Shown: positions 7,903 through 17,585, counted from the stretch's first letter. The stretch: DNA of 47,739 bases from Candidatus Zixiibacteriota bacterium (GCA_024277795.1 JAJRUL010000033.1:1-47739), one strand, 5' to 3'. Made by a program: numbers and translations. Notes: generated by a model from the letters alone, not told the origin.

Positions 7903-9480
7903 CTATTGCTGAATAAGAATATCTATACGACGATTCTTCGCACGCCCTTCTTTTGTTTGATTCGAAGCGACAGGTCGATCCATGCCGAATCCCATCGACT
8001 TTATCTTATCAGCAGGGATCAATAAACTCTGGCGAAGATACTGAGTAACTGCGTAAGCTCGTTTTTCAGAAAGCATCATATTTGATGAAGCATCGCCTGA
8101 TCCGTCGGTATGCCCTTCCACAACAAGATTTGCTGAAGGGAAAAGATTAATAATCTCCTTCACTTTTTCAAGCAACGGAATATGTTCATCTTTGATTTCA
8201 CTTTGACCAATATCAAACGAAAGTCCGCGTAACCTTAGAACAACATCATTTGATGAATTGAAAAGCACTTCCCCCTCAGACGGATTCAGGATCGTCTTTG
8301 CTTTCTTGAAGCGCTCTTCTTTCTCAACACGAACTGCAAGATCCGCCTCTACCGCTTTGTGGGATGCTTCAAGAGCAGCTAGTTTGTCTTGTACTTCCTG
8401 TAATTGCTTAATAGTCGAAGCAGACTCTTCCTGCATTGCAACTAATGCTTCCTCAACCGCTTTCCCCATAGCGACAGGGTCATTCCCTTCATACGATACG
8501 CCGATTGATTCAAGAATGCTTCTTAGTTGTTTAACCACCGCACTTGAAAGGAATTCGCTATCCTTAGAGAGATTTTTTATTTCATCCTGATACATTTCGA
8601 CTTTATCAATCATCGCATCAGCAGCCGCAAGCGGACCGTTGTCAAATTTCAGATAATCAAACCCCATTTTCTTACCGACACGATTCATTTGTATCTCATA
8701 TAAAAGCATCAATTTTTCCCATGCCTGATCATTACGATTCAAAGCGCGAACTGATAGAGCTATGTTGGATGCGTGCATCGCTTCATACTCGGCAAGTGAT
8801 GCGGTTTCCACTGCTTCCTCACGGTTATACCGATCTCCTACTAAGATTGCGTATGACTTGTCTCGTGCACTTTTTGCCTTATCAAGAGTTGATAGAGCAT
8901 ATTTCGTAGCATCATCAGCTTTTGCCTTTTCTATAAGCCTGTCAGCTTTTCCAAGAATCTCGACTTCTATCGCTTTAATTTCGGCTGTATCGAATAATGG
9001 CTTCGACTTGTCAGCCTCTTTTAATGCCCCTTTTACGTTGCCGGATTCTACTTTTTCTGTAGCTTTAATAAACTGCTTTTCAGCTTTAGCATATATATCA
9101 GGGACATGCACATGCGCTCGTGCTTTTCTTGCATTGTCACGAGGCTCAAGATACTGTTGCAACGTTAGCTTGCTCACCGATGTAGTCCGTATCGCATTCT
9201 CCACATATTCCAATGCGGAAGCAACATGTTTGTTTATATCTTTTTGGCTCTTACCTTGATTAACTGAGCGTTCTGCCTTTTCAAATGCCTTCACTGCTTT
9301 AGACCATACTTTGGGAGCAAATACATCAGCTTCTAAGACTAAAGCTGAGTCTTTGAGAGTTTTAAGACTGGCAAATTGATCAAGATCAGCCGCATGAGAC
9401 TGATGTGTTAGAGTAAGCACGCACATTACTGTGACAGTACAGATAAGCAAATATGCTGTGATTCGATTTCCTACATGCAT
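7903..9480 (-). CDS. OmpA-family peptidoglycan-associated protein with helical stalk
   Basis: A 525-residue exported protein (signal peptide to about SHAA, residue 31). Residues about 35-400 are almost entirely helical and charged, with repeated stretches rich in Ala, Lys and Glu (KAFEKAERSV, KAEKQFIKATEKVESG, KADRLIEKAKA), followed by a coiled coil (TIKQLQEVQDKLAALE). The C-terminal 120 residues are a typical OmpA/MotB domain: LSFDIGQSEI, VVEGHTDGSG, LSEKRAYAVTQYL, GFGMDRPVASN and GRAKNRRIDI, including the Asp and Arg that bind diaminopimelate. No N-terminal barrel is present, so the helices probably span the periplasm. AAGG lies 8 bases before the ATG. Confidence 0.9.
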   Translation of the reverse strand: MHVGNRITAYLLICTVTVMCVLTLTHQSHAADLDQFASLKTLKDSALVLEADVFAPKVWSKAVKAFEKAERSVNQGKSQKDINKHVASALEYVENAIRTTSVSKLTLQQYLEPRDNARKARAHVHVPDIYAKAEKQFIKATEKVESGNVKGALKEADKSKPLFDTAEIKAIEVEILGKADRLIEKAKADDATKYALSTLDKAKSARDKSYAILVGDRYNREEAVETASLAEYEAMHASNIALSVRALNRNDQAWEKLMLLYEIQMNRVGKKMGFDYLKFDNGPLAAADAMIDKVEMYQDEIKNLSKDSEFLSSAVVKQLRSILESIGVSYEGNDPVAMGKAVEEALVAMQEESASTIKQLQEVQDKLAALEASHKAVEADLAVRVEKEERFKKAKTILNPSEGEVLFNSSNDVVLRLRGLSFDIGQSEIKDEHIPLLEKVKEIINLFPSANLVVEGHTDGSGDASSNMMLSEKRAYAVTQYLRQSLLIPADKIKSMGFGMDRPVASNQTKEGRAKNRRIDILIQQ

Positions 9481-9634
9481 AATATCGACCTTCCCAGTCT
9501 ATTTCTGTGATATGTTATCGTATAATCAACGGACTTTATCCTACTTGGTATTTTCGACTCTCTTGCTATATGCCTTTAGCTAAAAGCCCCCGTTGATCTG
9601 TCGAATTAGCTTTATTAGTGGTCAGTACAGATAC

Positions 9635-9670
9635 AAAAAAACCCCGCTGTTAAGTGTAACAGCGGGGTTT
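9635..9670 (-). terminator. Strong terminator after the hexapeptide lipoprotein gene
   Basis: AAACCCCGCTGTTA and TAACAGCGGGGTTT form a perfect stem with a 4-base loop. On the minus strand it is followed by a run of T. It closes the two-gene unit 11426-9691. Confidence 0.92.
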
Positions 9671-9690
9671 CATTGTTTAATCCATACCTG

Positions 9691-10473
9691 TTATGAGTCT
9701 GATTCCTCTTCAAGCTCAAGGCAAATCTTCACCTCATGACCATACGCTGGTGGAAGATCAGGTATAATCCTAATAATCGAATTCTGACGAAGTGTTTGAA
9801 CTATCTCAAATTCTTCCAGTGTTGATGAATTCCATGTGTACTCGGTGCCATCAATATAAATGGTCAATATTCGAGCTGTCCTATCAGATTCGACAACAGC
9901 TTCGAACTCCAGATGATAGACCCCCTCCCTGTTAAGAAGTCGCCATTCGATCTCTTTTTCTTCTGGCGAAAGCCAAGCACAGTTTCTCATTTCATGCGGG
10001 GAATCATCATCGTCATCATCCCCAACCTCAACAGTATCGATAACTTCAACTGTATCAATAACAATAACTGTATCTATTGTTGTCACAGTATCTATGACTA
10101 TGATAGTATCAAGATTTGTAACTGTATCAACCACAACAACCGTATCATAATTCATCAATGTATCGATAATAATGACTGTGTCTGAATTAATAACTGTATC
10201 AATTACAAACAGAGTATCAAAATTAGTTACTGTATCGATTACAACAACAGTATCAGCAGTCGTAACAGTATCGACCACATAAACTGTATCGTAATTTGAG
10301 AGTGTATCTGTGATTATGAGGGTATCGATTAGTATGACTGTATCATATTGAATGATCGGATTGCTTGGGTTCAAATCTTCGTTTGTGTTATCCAATGGAC
10401 TAGAACAATTGACAAGAGTTTGAAAAGCCAAAATGCTGGAGGCTATGAGTAGAAGAAAAGCTAGCCGTTTCAT
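9691..10473 (-). CDS. Lipoprotein with 18 xDT(V/L/I)xx hexapeptide repeats
   Basis: A 260-residue predicted lipoprotein (hydrophobic signal, LVNC with the lipidated Cys at 23). Residues 43-150 are 18 uninterrupted hexapeptides in which D and T at positions 2 and 3 never vary and position 4 is V, L or I; examples are YDTVIL, VDTVTT and IDTVEV. A run of six aspartates follows at about 152-157, then a compact C-terminal domain of about 100 residues rich in beta strands (YHLEFEAVVESD, LTIYIDGTEYTW). Regular hydrophobic hexads suggest an extended beta-solenoid or rod, but this is inference. The ATG overlaps the stop of the upstream gene (ATGA), so translation is coupled and the two products probably work together. 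Confidence 0.85.
   Translation of the reverse strand: MKRLAFLLLIASSILAFQTLVNCSSPLDNTNEDLNPSNPIIQYDTVILIDTLIITDTLSNYDTVYVVDTVTTADTVVVIDTVTNFDTLFVIDTVINSDTVIIIDTLMNYDTVVVVDTVTNLDTIIVIDTVTTIDTVIVIDTVEVIDTVEVGDDDDDDSPHEMRNCAWLSPEEKEIEWRLLNREGVYHLEFEAVVESDRTARILTIYIDGTEYTWNSSTLEEFEIVQTLRQNSIIRIIPDLPPAYGHEVKICLELEEESDS
10024..10347 (-). repeat. 18 tandem 18-bp units encoding xDTVxx
   Basis: The 324 bases correspond exactly to 18 codon-aligned units of 18 bp. DNA identity between units is only moderate (mainly the GAT/GAC-ACN-GTN core), so protein sequence rather than DNA has been conserved. Confidence 0.9.
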
Positions 10474-11426
10474 TTTCCACCTCCAAAAATACGATTGCCG
10501 GTTATTGTTATCATGAATTGATCGTTATGTGTGTTGGCAAAAGACTGTCCTATAACTCGTTCTTTCGATGGGTTGTATGCTCCTGTTATTGTTAAATATT
10601 CAAATGGGGAGTAACGTAAGCCGAGAATAATTCCTTCCGACATTCTGACATACTCGAAATATTTCTGGGATACTTCTTCGGATCGAACCCATCCACCAAC
10701 AAACCCAAAATGCCTGTTGTTAAACGGGAAGACTGCGATGTTCAATCCTGCTAACCTACGACGAGTTTGTAGTTTGCTATTTTCGAACCTGTAGTCACTA
10801 TTCCAGAAAGAATATCCGATCATGGCATCAACAAAGACTATGCGTTTCCACGTCACAGCAGAACCAAAAAAAGGTATTCCTCCAAATGGGGATGAAGCTA
10901 AGCCTAGGGAGACCTGTAAACCAATATCCTCTGCAAGAACACTCTTTACTTCCCTGACCTCTGTATAATGCTTTTCTATCGGTGGTCTCTTTTCAACCGT
11001 GGTCACACGTTCTTCAACATCAGCCAGCACTCTCTCAACACGAACAGAAACATAACGATACTGACTCCCTCGAACACGGACATCTTCTGATCGTAATACT
11101 ATTTGGGCAGAATCAACACCAAATTCGGACATGAGCAGATTGCGCATCGCGTGTGCCCTGCCTAGAGCAAGAGACGGATTCTTGGCATCATTGCTATGAC
11201 GATACCGTTGGCCGTCAGCACCACCAGTAACAATTGCACGTGCTAACTCATACTTGCTTAACGTATCAGCAATATCTCTGAGTTGATTATAGTATGGTTT
11301 GAAAAATGATTTATCAATGCTCCCTCCAACTCCAATCGGGAAATCTGTGATAACAACTTCACTAGAGATCGCAGTGGAGGACAATATCAAAAGACAACAA
11401 ACCGCCAATAATACTTGTTTTGTCAT
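10470..11426 (-). CDS. Exported protein with N-terminal OmpA-like domain and C-terminal barrel
   Basis: A 318-residue protein with a signal peptide ending near STAISS (residue 22). Residues about 25-135 look like an OmpA/MotB-type domain: IDKSFFKPYYNQLRDIAD, IVTGGADGQ, LALGRAHAMRNLL, VDSAQIVLRSEDV and the closing beta strand. Residues about 165-318 are amphipathic strands with aromatic ends (DAMIGYSFWNSDYRF, FGFVGGWVRS, LGLRYSPFEYLTITGAY) that suggest a small outer-membrane barrel. This order is the reverse of classical OmpA. GAGGG lies 6 bases before the ATG. First gene of a two-gene coupled unit with the repeat lipoprotein. Confidence 0.78.
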   Translation of the reverse strand: MTKQVLLAVCCLLILSSTAISSEVVITDFPIGVGGSIDKSFFKPYYNQLRDIADTLSKYELARAIVTGGADGQRYRHSNDAKNPSLALGRAHAMRNLLMSEFGVDSAQIVLRSEDVRVRGSQYRYVSVRVERVLADVEERVTTVEKRPPIEKHYTEVREVKSVLAEDIGLQVSLGLASSPFGGIPFFGSAVTWKRIVFVDAMIGYSFWNSDYRFENSKLQTRRRLAGLNIAVFPFNNRHFGFVGGWVRSEEVSQKYFEYVRMSEGIILGLRYSPFEYLTITGAYNPSKERVIGQSFANTHNDQFMITITGNRIFGGGK

Positions 11427-11815
11427 AATACCCTCTGAGGCTTTAGGCTACCTGCCTCTCCATTGCTATTGTTTATGTAGGAGTATAACTTCATCTCTAT
11501 ATACTTCTCCGGTTAAACGTACTGTTCAGTATTCAAACAACATTAGGTCTATTGCATTGATAGCATGATTAATGGAAGACAACTTGTTTAGACCTTCTGC
11601 AAACTGTTGCATTTTCCATTCATCTTATCAGTTTAATCTATCAATACTATTCAATCAGACAGCGATAATTCCGCTGCCATCAAAGACTTTAATTTTTTCT
11701 CTAGAGTTATTGAGCAAATACCATACCTGAATGGTGAGGCAGATTGATTTAGGGGGCAGATAATAGATATTGACCGTCGTTTTAAGGAAGTCTTCTAACA
11801 ATAGTTTGTCAGCAT
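11427..11815. other. Gene-free interval, 389 bases
   Basis: AT-rich spacer between the nitrilase stop and the OmpA-like gene start, both on the minus strand. It must hold the promoter of the latter. I see no convincing terminator, RNA gene or coding frame. Confidence 0.5.
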
Positions 11816-12742
11816 CTATTTGTTCTTCTTGATTTCAAAGTTAAAGACATCCGGTCGTGCATAGTGGCCGGCAACATCAAATAACCATTTTTGTGAAGGT
11901 ATTTCAGATAAGTTTATATCTACGTAAAATATCGACTGTTCAGCTTCAAACGGCCCGGCTATAACCTTTCCATCAGGACCTACAACGCAACTGTTCCCTT
12001 TATTGATCCATTCTCGTTCATCAGGATAGAATTGTTTGAATTCGTACGAGTCAGGGATATCACTCATTCTCACACACTGCGCGCAACCCACAACAAACAT
12101 CCCCCCCTCTCGGGCAATATGTCTCATTGCAATCTGCCATGATTCAGACGAATCCCAAGTCGGAGCAAAAAAGAGTTGCACACCGGATTGATACATTGCC
12201 TGACGCGCTAATGGCATATAACACTCCCAGCAGATTAAACCGCCAAGTTTCCCGAATGGGGAATCAAGTGATATCAGAGTGTTCCCATCTCCCTGTCCCC
12301 ACATGAGACGTTCACCGCCGGTTGGGATCAACTTTCGATGTTTACCTGCAATTGATCCATCACTGTTTATATAGAGGAGTGTGTTGTAAACTGTAGCATC
12401 GCTACTTTCCGAGTTTCGTTCATTGACCCCGATTGCGACAAATATCGACGAATCTTTGGCCGCTTTGCAGAGTAGATCAATAGACACGTCAGGGATCCGA
12501 ACAGCATGGGTTATGAACTCACGATATAAATCGTTGATCATATCTTTTTTAGACGGTGGTAATAGCCATACCCAATCCGGATATCCTGATATAAAAGCCT
12601 CTGGAAACAGAATGATCGATGCTCCGGATTTTGCCGCTTCTTTAATCAGGTCACAAGCTAACTCGACAGTCGCATTCTTGTTGAGAAAGATAGGAGAGGT
12701 CTGCACAATCGCTATCTTATATGATGTTTTTTCATTGATCAT
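11816..12742 (-). CDS. Nitrilase-type carbon-nitrogen hydrolase
   Basis: A 308-residue cytoplasmic enzyme of the nitrilase superfamily, in the branch that hydrolyses nitriles to acids. The triad is visible: Glu48 in LFPEAF, Lys137 in KHRKLIPT and Cys171 in LICWECYMP. SGYPDWVW after the Glu and the C-terminal GHYARPDVF are typical of true nitrilases rather than amidases. The usual CWEN reads CWEC here, a small departure next to the nucleophile. AGAGGTGA precedes the ATG at suitable spacing. It appears monocistronic, so its natural substrate (aliphatic or aromatic nitrile) is not indicated by neighbours. Confidence 0.9.
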   Translation of the reverse strand: MINEKTSYKIAIVQTSPIFLNKNATVELACDLIKEAAKSGASIILFPEAFISGYPDWVWLLPPSKKDMINDLYREFITHAVRIPDVSIDLLCKAAKDSSIFVAIGVNERNSESSDATVYNTLLYINSDGSIAGKHRKLIPTGGERLMWGQGDGNTLISLDSPFGKLGGLICWECYMPLARQAMYQSGVQLFFAPTWDSSESWQIAMRHIAREGGMFVVGCAQCVRMSDIPDSYEFKQFYPDEREWINKGNSCVVGPDGKVIAGPFEAEQSIFYVDINLSEIPSQKWLFDVAGHYARPDVFNFEIKKNK

Positions 12743-13017
12743 CGTATCACCTCTTTTCTTTTTTAACCAAAACCTACCGACTACACACTGATAAACAGAT
12801 ACACATCAGACGATTTATTATGGATATTATATATCTATATACGTTTTTTTCTCGCTTAGCTGATAACATAATTTGTTAATTTGTTGCAGGCAATCACTCT
12901 TTCCACTTGCGATCGGCTTTGAGGTTGTTTAGTATGTATTGATACGGAGGACAGATATCTTTTTGCAGATAAATGCCCTGACTATGAACCTTAGTTCCAG
13001 CGAGCAAGGAAACACGA

Positions 13018-14148
13018 TTGCCGTCAAAAGCTCAAATCATCCTTGAAGATAATTCAATAATACATGGCATTAGTTTTGGAGATCCAAGTAGTTGCTCTGG
13101 AGAAGTAGTCTTCAGTACAGCGATGGTCGGCTATCCTGAGGCACTTACCGACCCTTCCTATAAGGGGCAGATTCTTGTCCTCACTTATCCTCTAATCGGC
13201 AACTACGGTGTCCCCAAAATGACAATGGATGAATATGGTCTGCCAAAAGGCTTCGAATCAGATCATATTCAAATTGCCGGACTCATAGTCTCTACGTATT
13301 CATCGACGTACAGCCATCATGATGCAACTCAATCGCTGGCCGACTGGTTACAATCGGAATCCATCCCTGCTGTCTCAGATGTTGACACTCGAGCCCTGAC
13401 AAAAAAATTGCGAAACTGTGGTAGTATGTTGGGCGAAATAGTAATAGCATCAGAACCAACAAAGCTGACCGACCCTAACGCATCAGACCTTGTATCGTTG
13501 GTATCAACCCAAGAGGTCGTTAGATTTGAAAGCCATGTAGATACTCAAGGTAAAGCAAAACCAACAGTTGTCCTTCTTGATTGTGGATGCAAAACCAATA
13601 TCATCCGTTCATTATTAATACGCGGTCTCAATGTGCTTAAAGTACCCTACAACTACTATTTCATGAATCTCGATTTTGACGGTCTCCTAATATCTAACGG
13701 ACCGGGTGATCCAAAGATGTATTCCACTACAATTCGCAATGTCGAACACTCATTAGCTGTCGGTAAACCAATTCTCGGAATCTGTCTCGGACACCAAATC
13801 CTCGCCTGTGCAACAGGTGCTGATACATACAAGCTCAAGTATGGTCACCGTTCTCATAATCAACCATGTCTTGAATTGACCCGTTCAGCCAATGGACAGC
13901 CACCTGAGTATGGAAGCTGTGTGATAACCTCGCAAAATCATGGTTACGCCGTGAAAGAAGAAACTCTGACATCAGACTGGGAAGTCTGGTATCGCAATGC
14001 GAATGACAACACGATTGAGGGTATCCGTCACCGAAGTAAACCATTCTCATCAGTACAATTTCATCCCGAAGCAACACCAGGACCGGTCGACACAGAAGGC
14101 ATCTTTGACCAATTTGTCCAACAGGTAAAATGTCGTGTCACAGCCTAA
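13018..14148 (+). CDS. carA: Carbamoyl-phosphate synthase small subunit, eukaryote-like
   Basis: Glutaminase subunit supplying ammonia for carbamoyl phosphate (pyrimidine and arginine synthesis). It has 376 residues and starts with TTG, supported by AAGGA 7 bases upstream and by the expected ILEDNSIIHG opening. The class I glutamine amidotransferase motifs are present: LLISNGPGDP, the nucleophile in GICLGHQ, and FHPEATPGP. Much of the sequence (MVGYPEALTDPSYKGQ, YPLIGNYGVP, YGHRSHNQPC, ITSQNHGYAV) resembles the animal/fungal CAD glutaminase more than I would expect for a typical bacterial CarA. It overlaps carB by 14 bases. Confidence 0.96.
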   Translation: MPSKAQIILEDNSIIHGISFGDPSSCSGEVVFSTAMVGYPEALTDPSYKGQILVLTYPLIGNYGVPKMTMDEYGLPKGFESDHIQIAGLIVSTYSSTYSHHDATQSLADWLQSESIPAVSDVDTRALTKKLRNCGSMLGEIVIASEPTKLTDPNASDLVSLVSTQEVVRFESHVDTQGKAKPTVVLLDCGCKTNIIRSLLIRGLNVLKVPYNYYFMNLDFDGLLISNGPGDPKMYSTTIRNVEHSLAVGKPILGICLGHQILACATGADTYKLKYGHRSHNQPCLELTRSANGQPPEYGSCVITSQNHGYAVKEETLTSDWEVWYRNANDNTIEGIRHRSKPFSSVQFHPEATPGPVDTEGIFDQFVQQVKCRVTA

Positions 14149-17100
14149 ATCGACATACACTATCCCCCCTCCGACCAATGTTCTTGTTTTAGGTAGTTCC
14201 GCACTGAAGATTGGTGAAGCAGGGGAATTCGACTACTCAGGCTCACAAGCAATTAAGGCTTTAAAAGAAGAACAGATCCGAACTGTATTGATTAACCCAA
14301 ATGTTGCAACTATCCAAACATCGGAAGATCTAGCCGATGAAGTGTACTTCACTCCCGTTACACCGAAGTTTGTTGAGAAAGTAATAGAAAAAGAACGACC
14401 CGATGGTATTATGCTTGGATTTGGCGGTCAAACTGCCCTCAACTGCGGTGTCGCTCTACACCAAAACGGGGTACTCAAGAAATATGGGGTCAGAATCTTA
14501 GGAGCACCGATCGAAGCTATTCTCGATTCGGAAGACCGTGAGCGATTCAAGCAAAGGCTCAATGAAATACAGGTACAAACTGCACGAAGCATCTCTACAT
14601 CTACAATTGATGATACACTAGTAGCTGTTGAACAGATTGGCTTTCCCTGTATGGTTCGCATTGCCTATGCCTTAGGCGGGCTCGGTTCAGGAATCTGTCG
14701 CAATCGAGATGAACTCACTGACCTAGCTTTACGTGCCTTTGCCCATACTGATCAAATCTTGATCGAAGAATACCTCGAAGGTTGGAAAGAGATCGAGTAT
14801 GAAGTGGTACGTGACTCAGTTGACAATTGCATCACTGTGTGCAATATGGAAAATCTTGATCCAATGGGAATCCATACTGGTGAAAGTATCGTTGTCGCCC
14901 CGAGCCAAACCCTGAACAATCAAGAATATCATAATCTACGAGAAATAGCTATTCGCGTCGTTCGACACTTCGGAATCATCGGAGAGTGCAATATTCAATA
15001 CGCTCTTTCACAGACTTCGTCAGACTATCGAGTGATCGAAATAAATGCAAGGCTCTCACGCAGTTCAGCTCTTGCATCAAAAGCAACAGGGTATCCTTTA
15101 GCTTTTGTAGCGACTAAACTCGCCCTCGGGAAAAAGCTGACTGACATTTCGAACTCAGTTACCAAAGTTACCACAGCCTGCTTTGAACCATCGCTTGACT
15201 ATATCGTTGTAAAAGCACCTCGCTGGGATCTGAAGAAGTTTCAAGGAGTCTCACAACAAATCGGATCGGCAATGAAATCTGTAGGGGAAGTGATGTCGAT
15301 CGGTCGCAATTTTGAAGAGGCTCTGCAAAAAGCTCTTCGAATGTTAGAAACGGGTGCTGATGGTGTTGTCCTCAATCATGAGATAACTTTTGACAATCTT
15401 AAGAAGTCATTGGCCGAACCGACCGATCAAAGAATCTACGCTATTGCTGAAGCATTAAGAACTGGTATGACAGTAGATGAAATTGTAGAGATTACAAAAA
15501 TCACTCCTTGGTTTATCGAAAGAATTGTCACAATAGTTGAGATAGCCTCAAAACTCACATCAGCAGGTACAGAAAACCTTACTGAAGAGCTGATGCTTCA
15601 GGCGAAGAAACATGGATTCTCCGACAAACAGATTGGTCGTGCTATCGGGTACGATGAATTTGAAGTGCGTGCTTTACGTAAGTTTTTTGGTCTGCGACCA
15701 TTTGTTAAACAGATCGATACGCTAGCGGCTGAATATCCTGCGGAAACAAACTATTTGTATTTAACCTACAACGCATCAGAAGATGATATCAACTTTGGTA
15801 TTGAAGGGTCAGTAATGATTCTGGGGCCGGGAGCTTATCGCATCGGAAGTTCAGTCGAATTCGACTGGTGTTGTGTTAATACTGCCCGTACTCTACGCTC
15901 ACTTGGATACAATACCCTGATGGTCAATCATAATCCTGAAACAGTGAGTACTGACTATGATGAATGTGACCGTTTGTATTTTGATGAGCTATCTTTTGAG
16001 ACAATTGCGGATATCTATGACCTTGAAGAACCAATGGGGATAGTGCTTTCTATGGGTGGGCAAGTACCGAACAGTTTGGCAATGGTCTGCTCCAAAGCAG
16101 GGATGAGAATACTCGGTACATCACCGAACAACATTGATAAAGCAGAAAATCGTCATACTTTCTCACAACTCCTCGAAGGCTTAGATATTCTTCAACCTGA
16201 TTGGCGAGAGTTGACATCTTTAGATGAGATGTTTACATTTGTCGAAAAGGTAGGCTATCCCGTTATTATCCGTCCTTCTTACGTTCTTTCAGGTGCTGCT
16301 ATGGCTGTTGCTGGAAGCGATATTGAATTGAGGACATTTCTTGAAAAAGCAGTAGAAATATCACCAGATCACCCCGTAGTGATCAGTAAGTTTATAGAGA
16401 ATGCTAAAGAGATCGATATTGATGCGGTCGCACGTGATGGAGAATTGGTTTGCTATGCCGTATCAGAACATGTCGAAAATGCAGGTGTACATTCTGGCGA
16501 TGCTACGTTAGTTCTCCCCCCGCAACGAACCTATCTCGAAACGATGCGTCAAATCTCAAAAGTTACAGCACAAATCGCAAAGGCACTCTCAATCAACGGG
16601 CCGTTTAATATACAGTTTCTCGCTATCAATAATCAGGTACTTGTTATCGAGTGCAATCTTCGTGCCTCGAGAAGTTTCCCTTTTGTATCCAAAGTTCTTA
16701 AACATAATTTTATTAGTGCCGCTACAAAAGTCATCATGGGACGGTCACTCACCGACAACGACTTTTCATATCTTGATCTTGACTACGTCGGTGTAAAAGC
16801 TCCACAGTTTTCTTTCAGCCGACTCGATGGTGCCGATCCAACTCTAGGGGTAGAAATGGCATCAACTGGTGAGGTCGCCTGTCTTGGTTGGGATTTTGAA
16901 GAGGCATTCTTAAAAGCATTAATTTCAGTCGGGTTCCGACTACCTATCAATAGTATCCTGCTTTCATCCGGTCCGATAGGTGCCAAAGCTGCCTTTAGTC
17001 AAGGGGCACACCTGCTTCAACAACATGGTGTGAAATTCTACGCTACAGAAGGATCGGCCGACTTTCTCCGCAAAGAGGGGATCGATGCAGAAACAGTTCT

Positions 17101-17353
17101 GTGGCCTCTAGACAAGCAATCACCTAACGCTCTTGATATTATTCATGACCGTAAGGTCGATTTGGTAATCAATATCCCGAAAGATTATCGTAAAGAAGAA
17201 CTAACCAATGACTACATGATCCGTCGTGCCGCCGTTGACTATAATATCCCGCTCATTACAAATCTCCAACTGGCACAACGACTAGCTGAGTCAATAAGCC
17301 GATATTCTATTGATGATCTCAAAGTTCAAAGTTGGAATAGTTACGGTTGTTAA
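14135..17353 (+). CDS. carB: Carbamoyl-phosphate synthase large subunit, eukaryote-like
   Basis: Full-length 1072-residue synthetase with two homologous ATP-grasp halves and a C-terminal allosteric domain. The first half opens with GEAGEFDYSGSQA and contains MENLDPMGIHTGES and INARLSRSSALASKATGYPLAF; the second contains YRIGSSVEFDWC, NPETVSTDYD, LSMGGQVPN, EHVENAGVHSGDAT and VIECNLRASRSFPF. The last 130 residues are the MGS-like regulatory domain (LLQQHGVKFYATEG, DLVINIP). The choice of words in both halves follows eukaryotic CAD/CPS closely. The start is a GTG inside the end of carA, preceded by AGG about 8 bases upstream, implying coupled translation. Confidence 0.97.
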   Translation: MSQPKSTYTIPPPTNVLVLGSSALKIGEAGEFDYSGSQAIKALKEEQIRTVLINPNVATIQTSEDLADEVYFTPVTPKFVEKVIEKERPDGIMLGFGGQTALNCGVALHQNGVLKKYGVRILGAPIEAILDSEDRERFKQRLNEIQVQTARSISTSTIDDTLVAVEQIGFPCMVRIAYALGGLGSGICRNRDELTDLALRAFAHTDQILIEEYLEGWKEIEYEVVRDSVDNCITVCNMENLDPMGIHTGESIVVAPSQTLNNQEYHNLREIAIRVVRHFGIIGECNIQYALSQTSSDYRVIEINARLSRSSALASKATGYPLAFVATKLALGKKLTDISNSVTKVTTACFEPSLDYIVVKAPRWDLKKFQGVSQQIGSAMKSVGEVMSIGRNFEEALQKALRMLETGADGVVLNHEITFDNLKKSLAEPTDQRIYAIAEALRTGMTVDEIVEITKITPWFIERIVTIVEIASKLTSAGTENLTEELMLQAKKHGFSDKQIGRAIGYDEFEVRALRKFFGLRPFVKQIDTLAAEYPAETNYLYLTYNASEDDINFGIEGSVMILGPGAYRIGSSVEFDWCCVNTARTLRSLGYNTLMVNHNPETVSTDYDECDRLYFDELSFETIADIYDLEEPMGIVLSMGGQVPNSLAMVCSKAGMRILGTSPNNIDKAENRHTFSQLLEGLDILQPDWRELTSLDEMFTFVEKVGYPVIIRPSYVLSGAAMAVAGSDIELRTFLEKAVEISPDHPVVISKFIENAKEIDIDAVARDGELVCYAVSEHVENAGVHSGDATLVLPPQRTYLETMRQISKVTAQIAKALSINGPFNIQFLAINNQVLVIECNLRASRSFPFVSKVLKHNFISAATKVIMGRSLTDNDFSYLDLDYVGVKAPQFSFSRLDGADPTLGVEMASTGEVACLGWDFEEAFLKALISVGFRLPINSILLSSGPIGAKAAFSQGAHLLQQHGVKFYATEGSADFLRKEGIDAETVLWPLDKQSPNALDIIHDRKVDLVINIPKDYRKEELTNDYMIRRAAVDYNIPLITNLQLAQRLAESISRYSIDDLKVQSWNSYGC

Positions 17354-17391
17354 AATAGCCTGATACGTTTTCTTCTCTCTCAATGCTTCAC

Positions 17392-17585
17392 TCAACGCAA
17401 CAACTTTATCAAACAGCTCCTAATCATCTCTATCCGGAAGTGGGGCAATGAAACTTCGCATACTTTCTTCCATTCCCGATTGTCCATTTCGTAACACAGA
17501 CGCATATCAGACAGTAGCTTCTCAACCAAATAAGCCTGTCGGAGAAAAAGAATAATCAGATTTGACTTATCTGACTTTTTATCTG
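17392..17585 (-). pseudogene. Unidentified frameshifted gene remnant
   Basis: Read on the minus strand, this stretch has coding character without a start: LIILFLRQAYLVEKLL, then SDMRLCYEMDNREWKKV. After a -1/+2 shift it continues as PLPDRDD, stop, ELFDKVVALSEALREK. Amphipathic helices are evident, but I do not recognise the family. It directly follows the shortened methyltransferase gene, so the two may belong to one decaying segment. Confidence 0.35.

Noticed and set aside
8762..9259. 165-residue plus-strand frame opposite the OmpA-family gene
   Set aside because: Its Ser/Ala-rich composition mirrors the Lys/Glu/Ala-rich helices on the other strand; there is no start signal.
17392..17585. 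Functional small gene after the methyltransferase
   Set aside because: No start codon with a ribosome site, and the coding signal changes frame and meets a stop.
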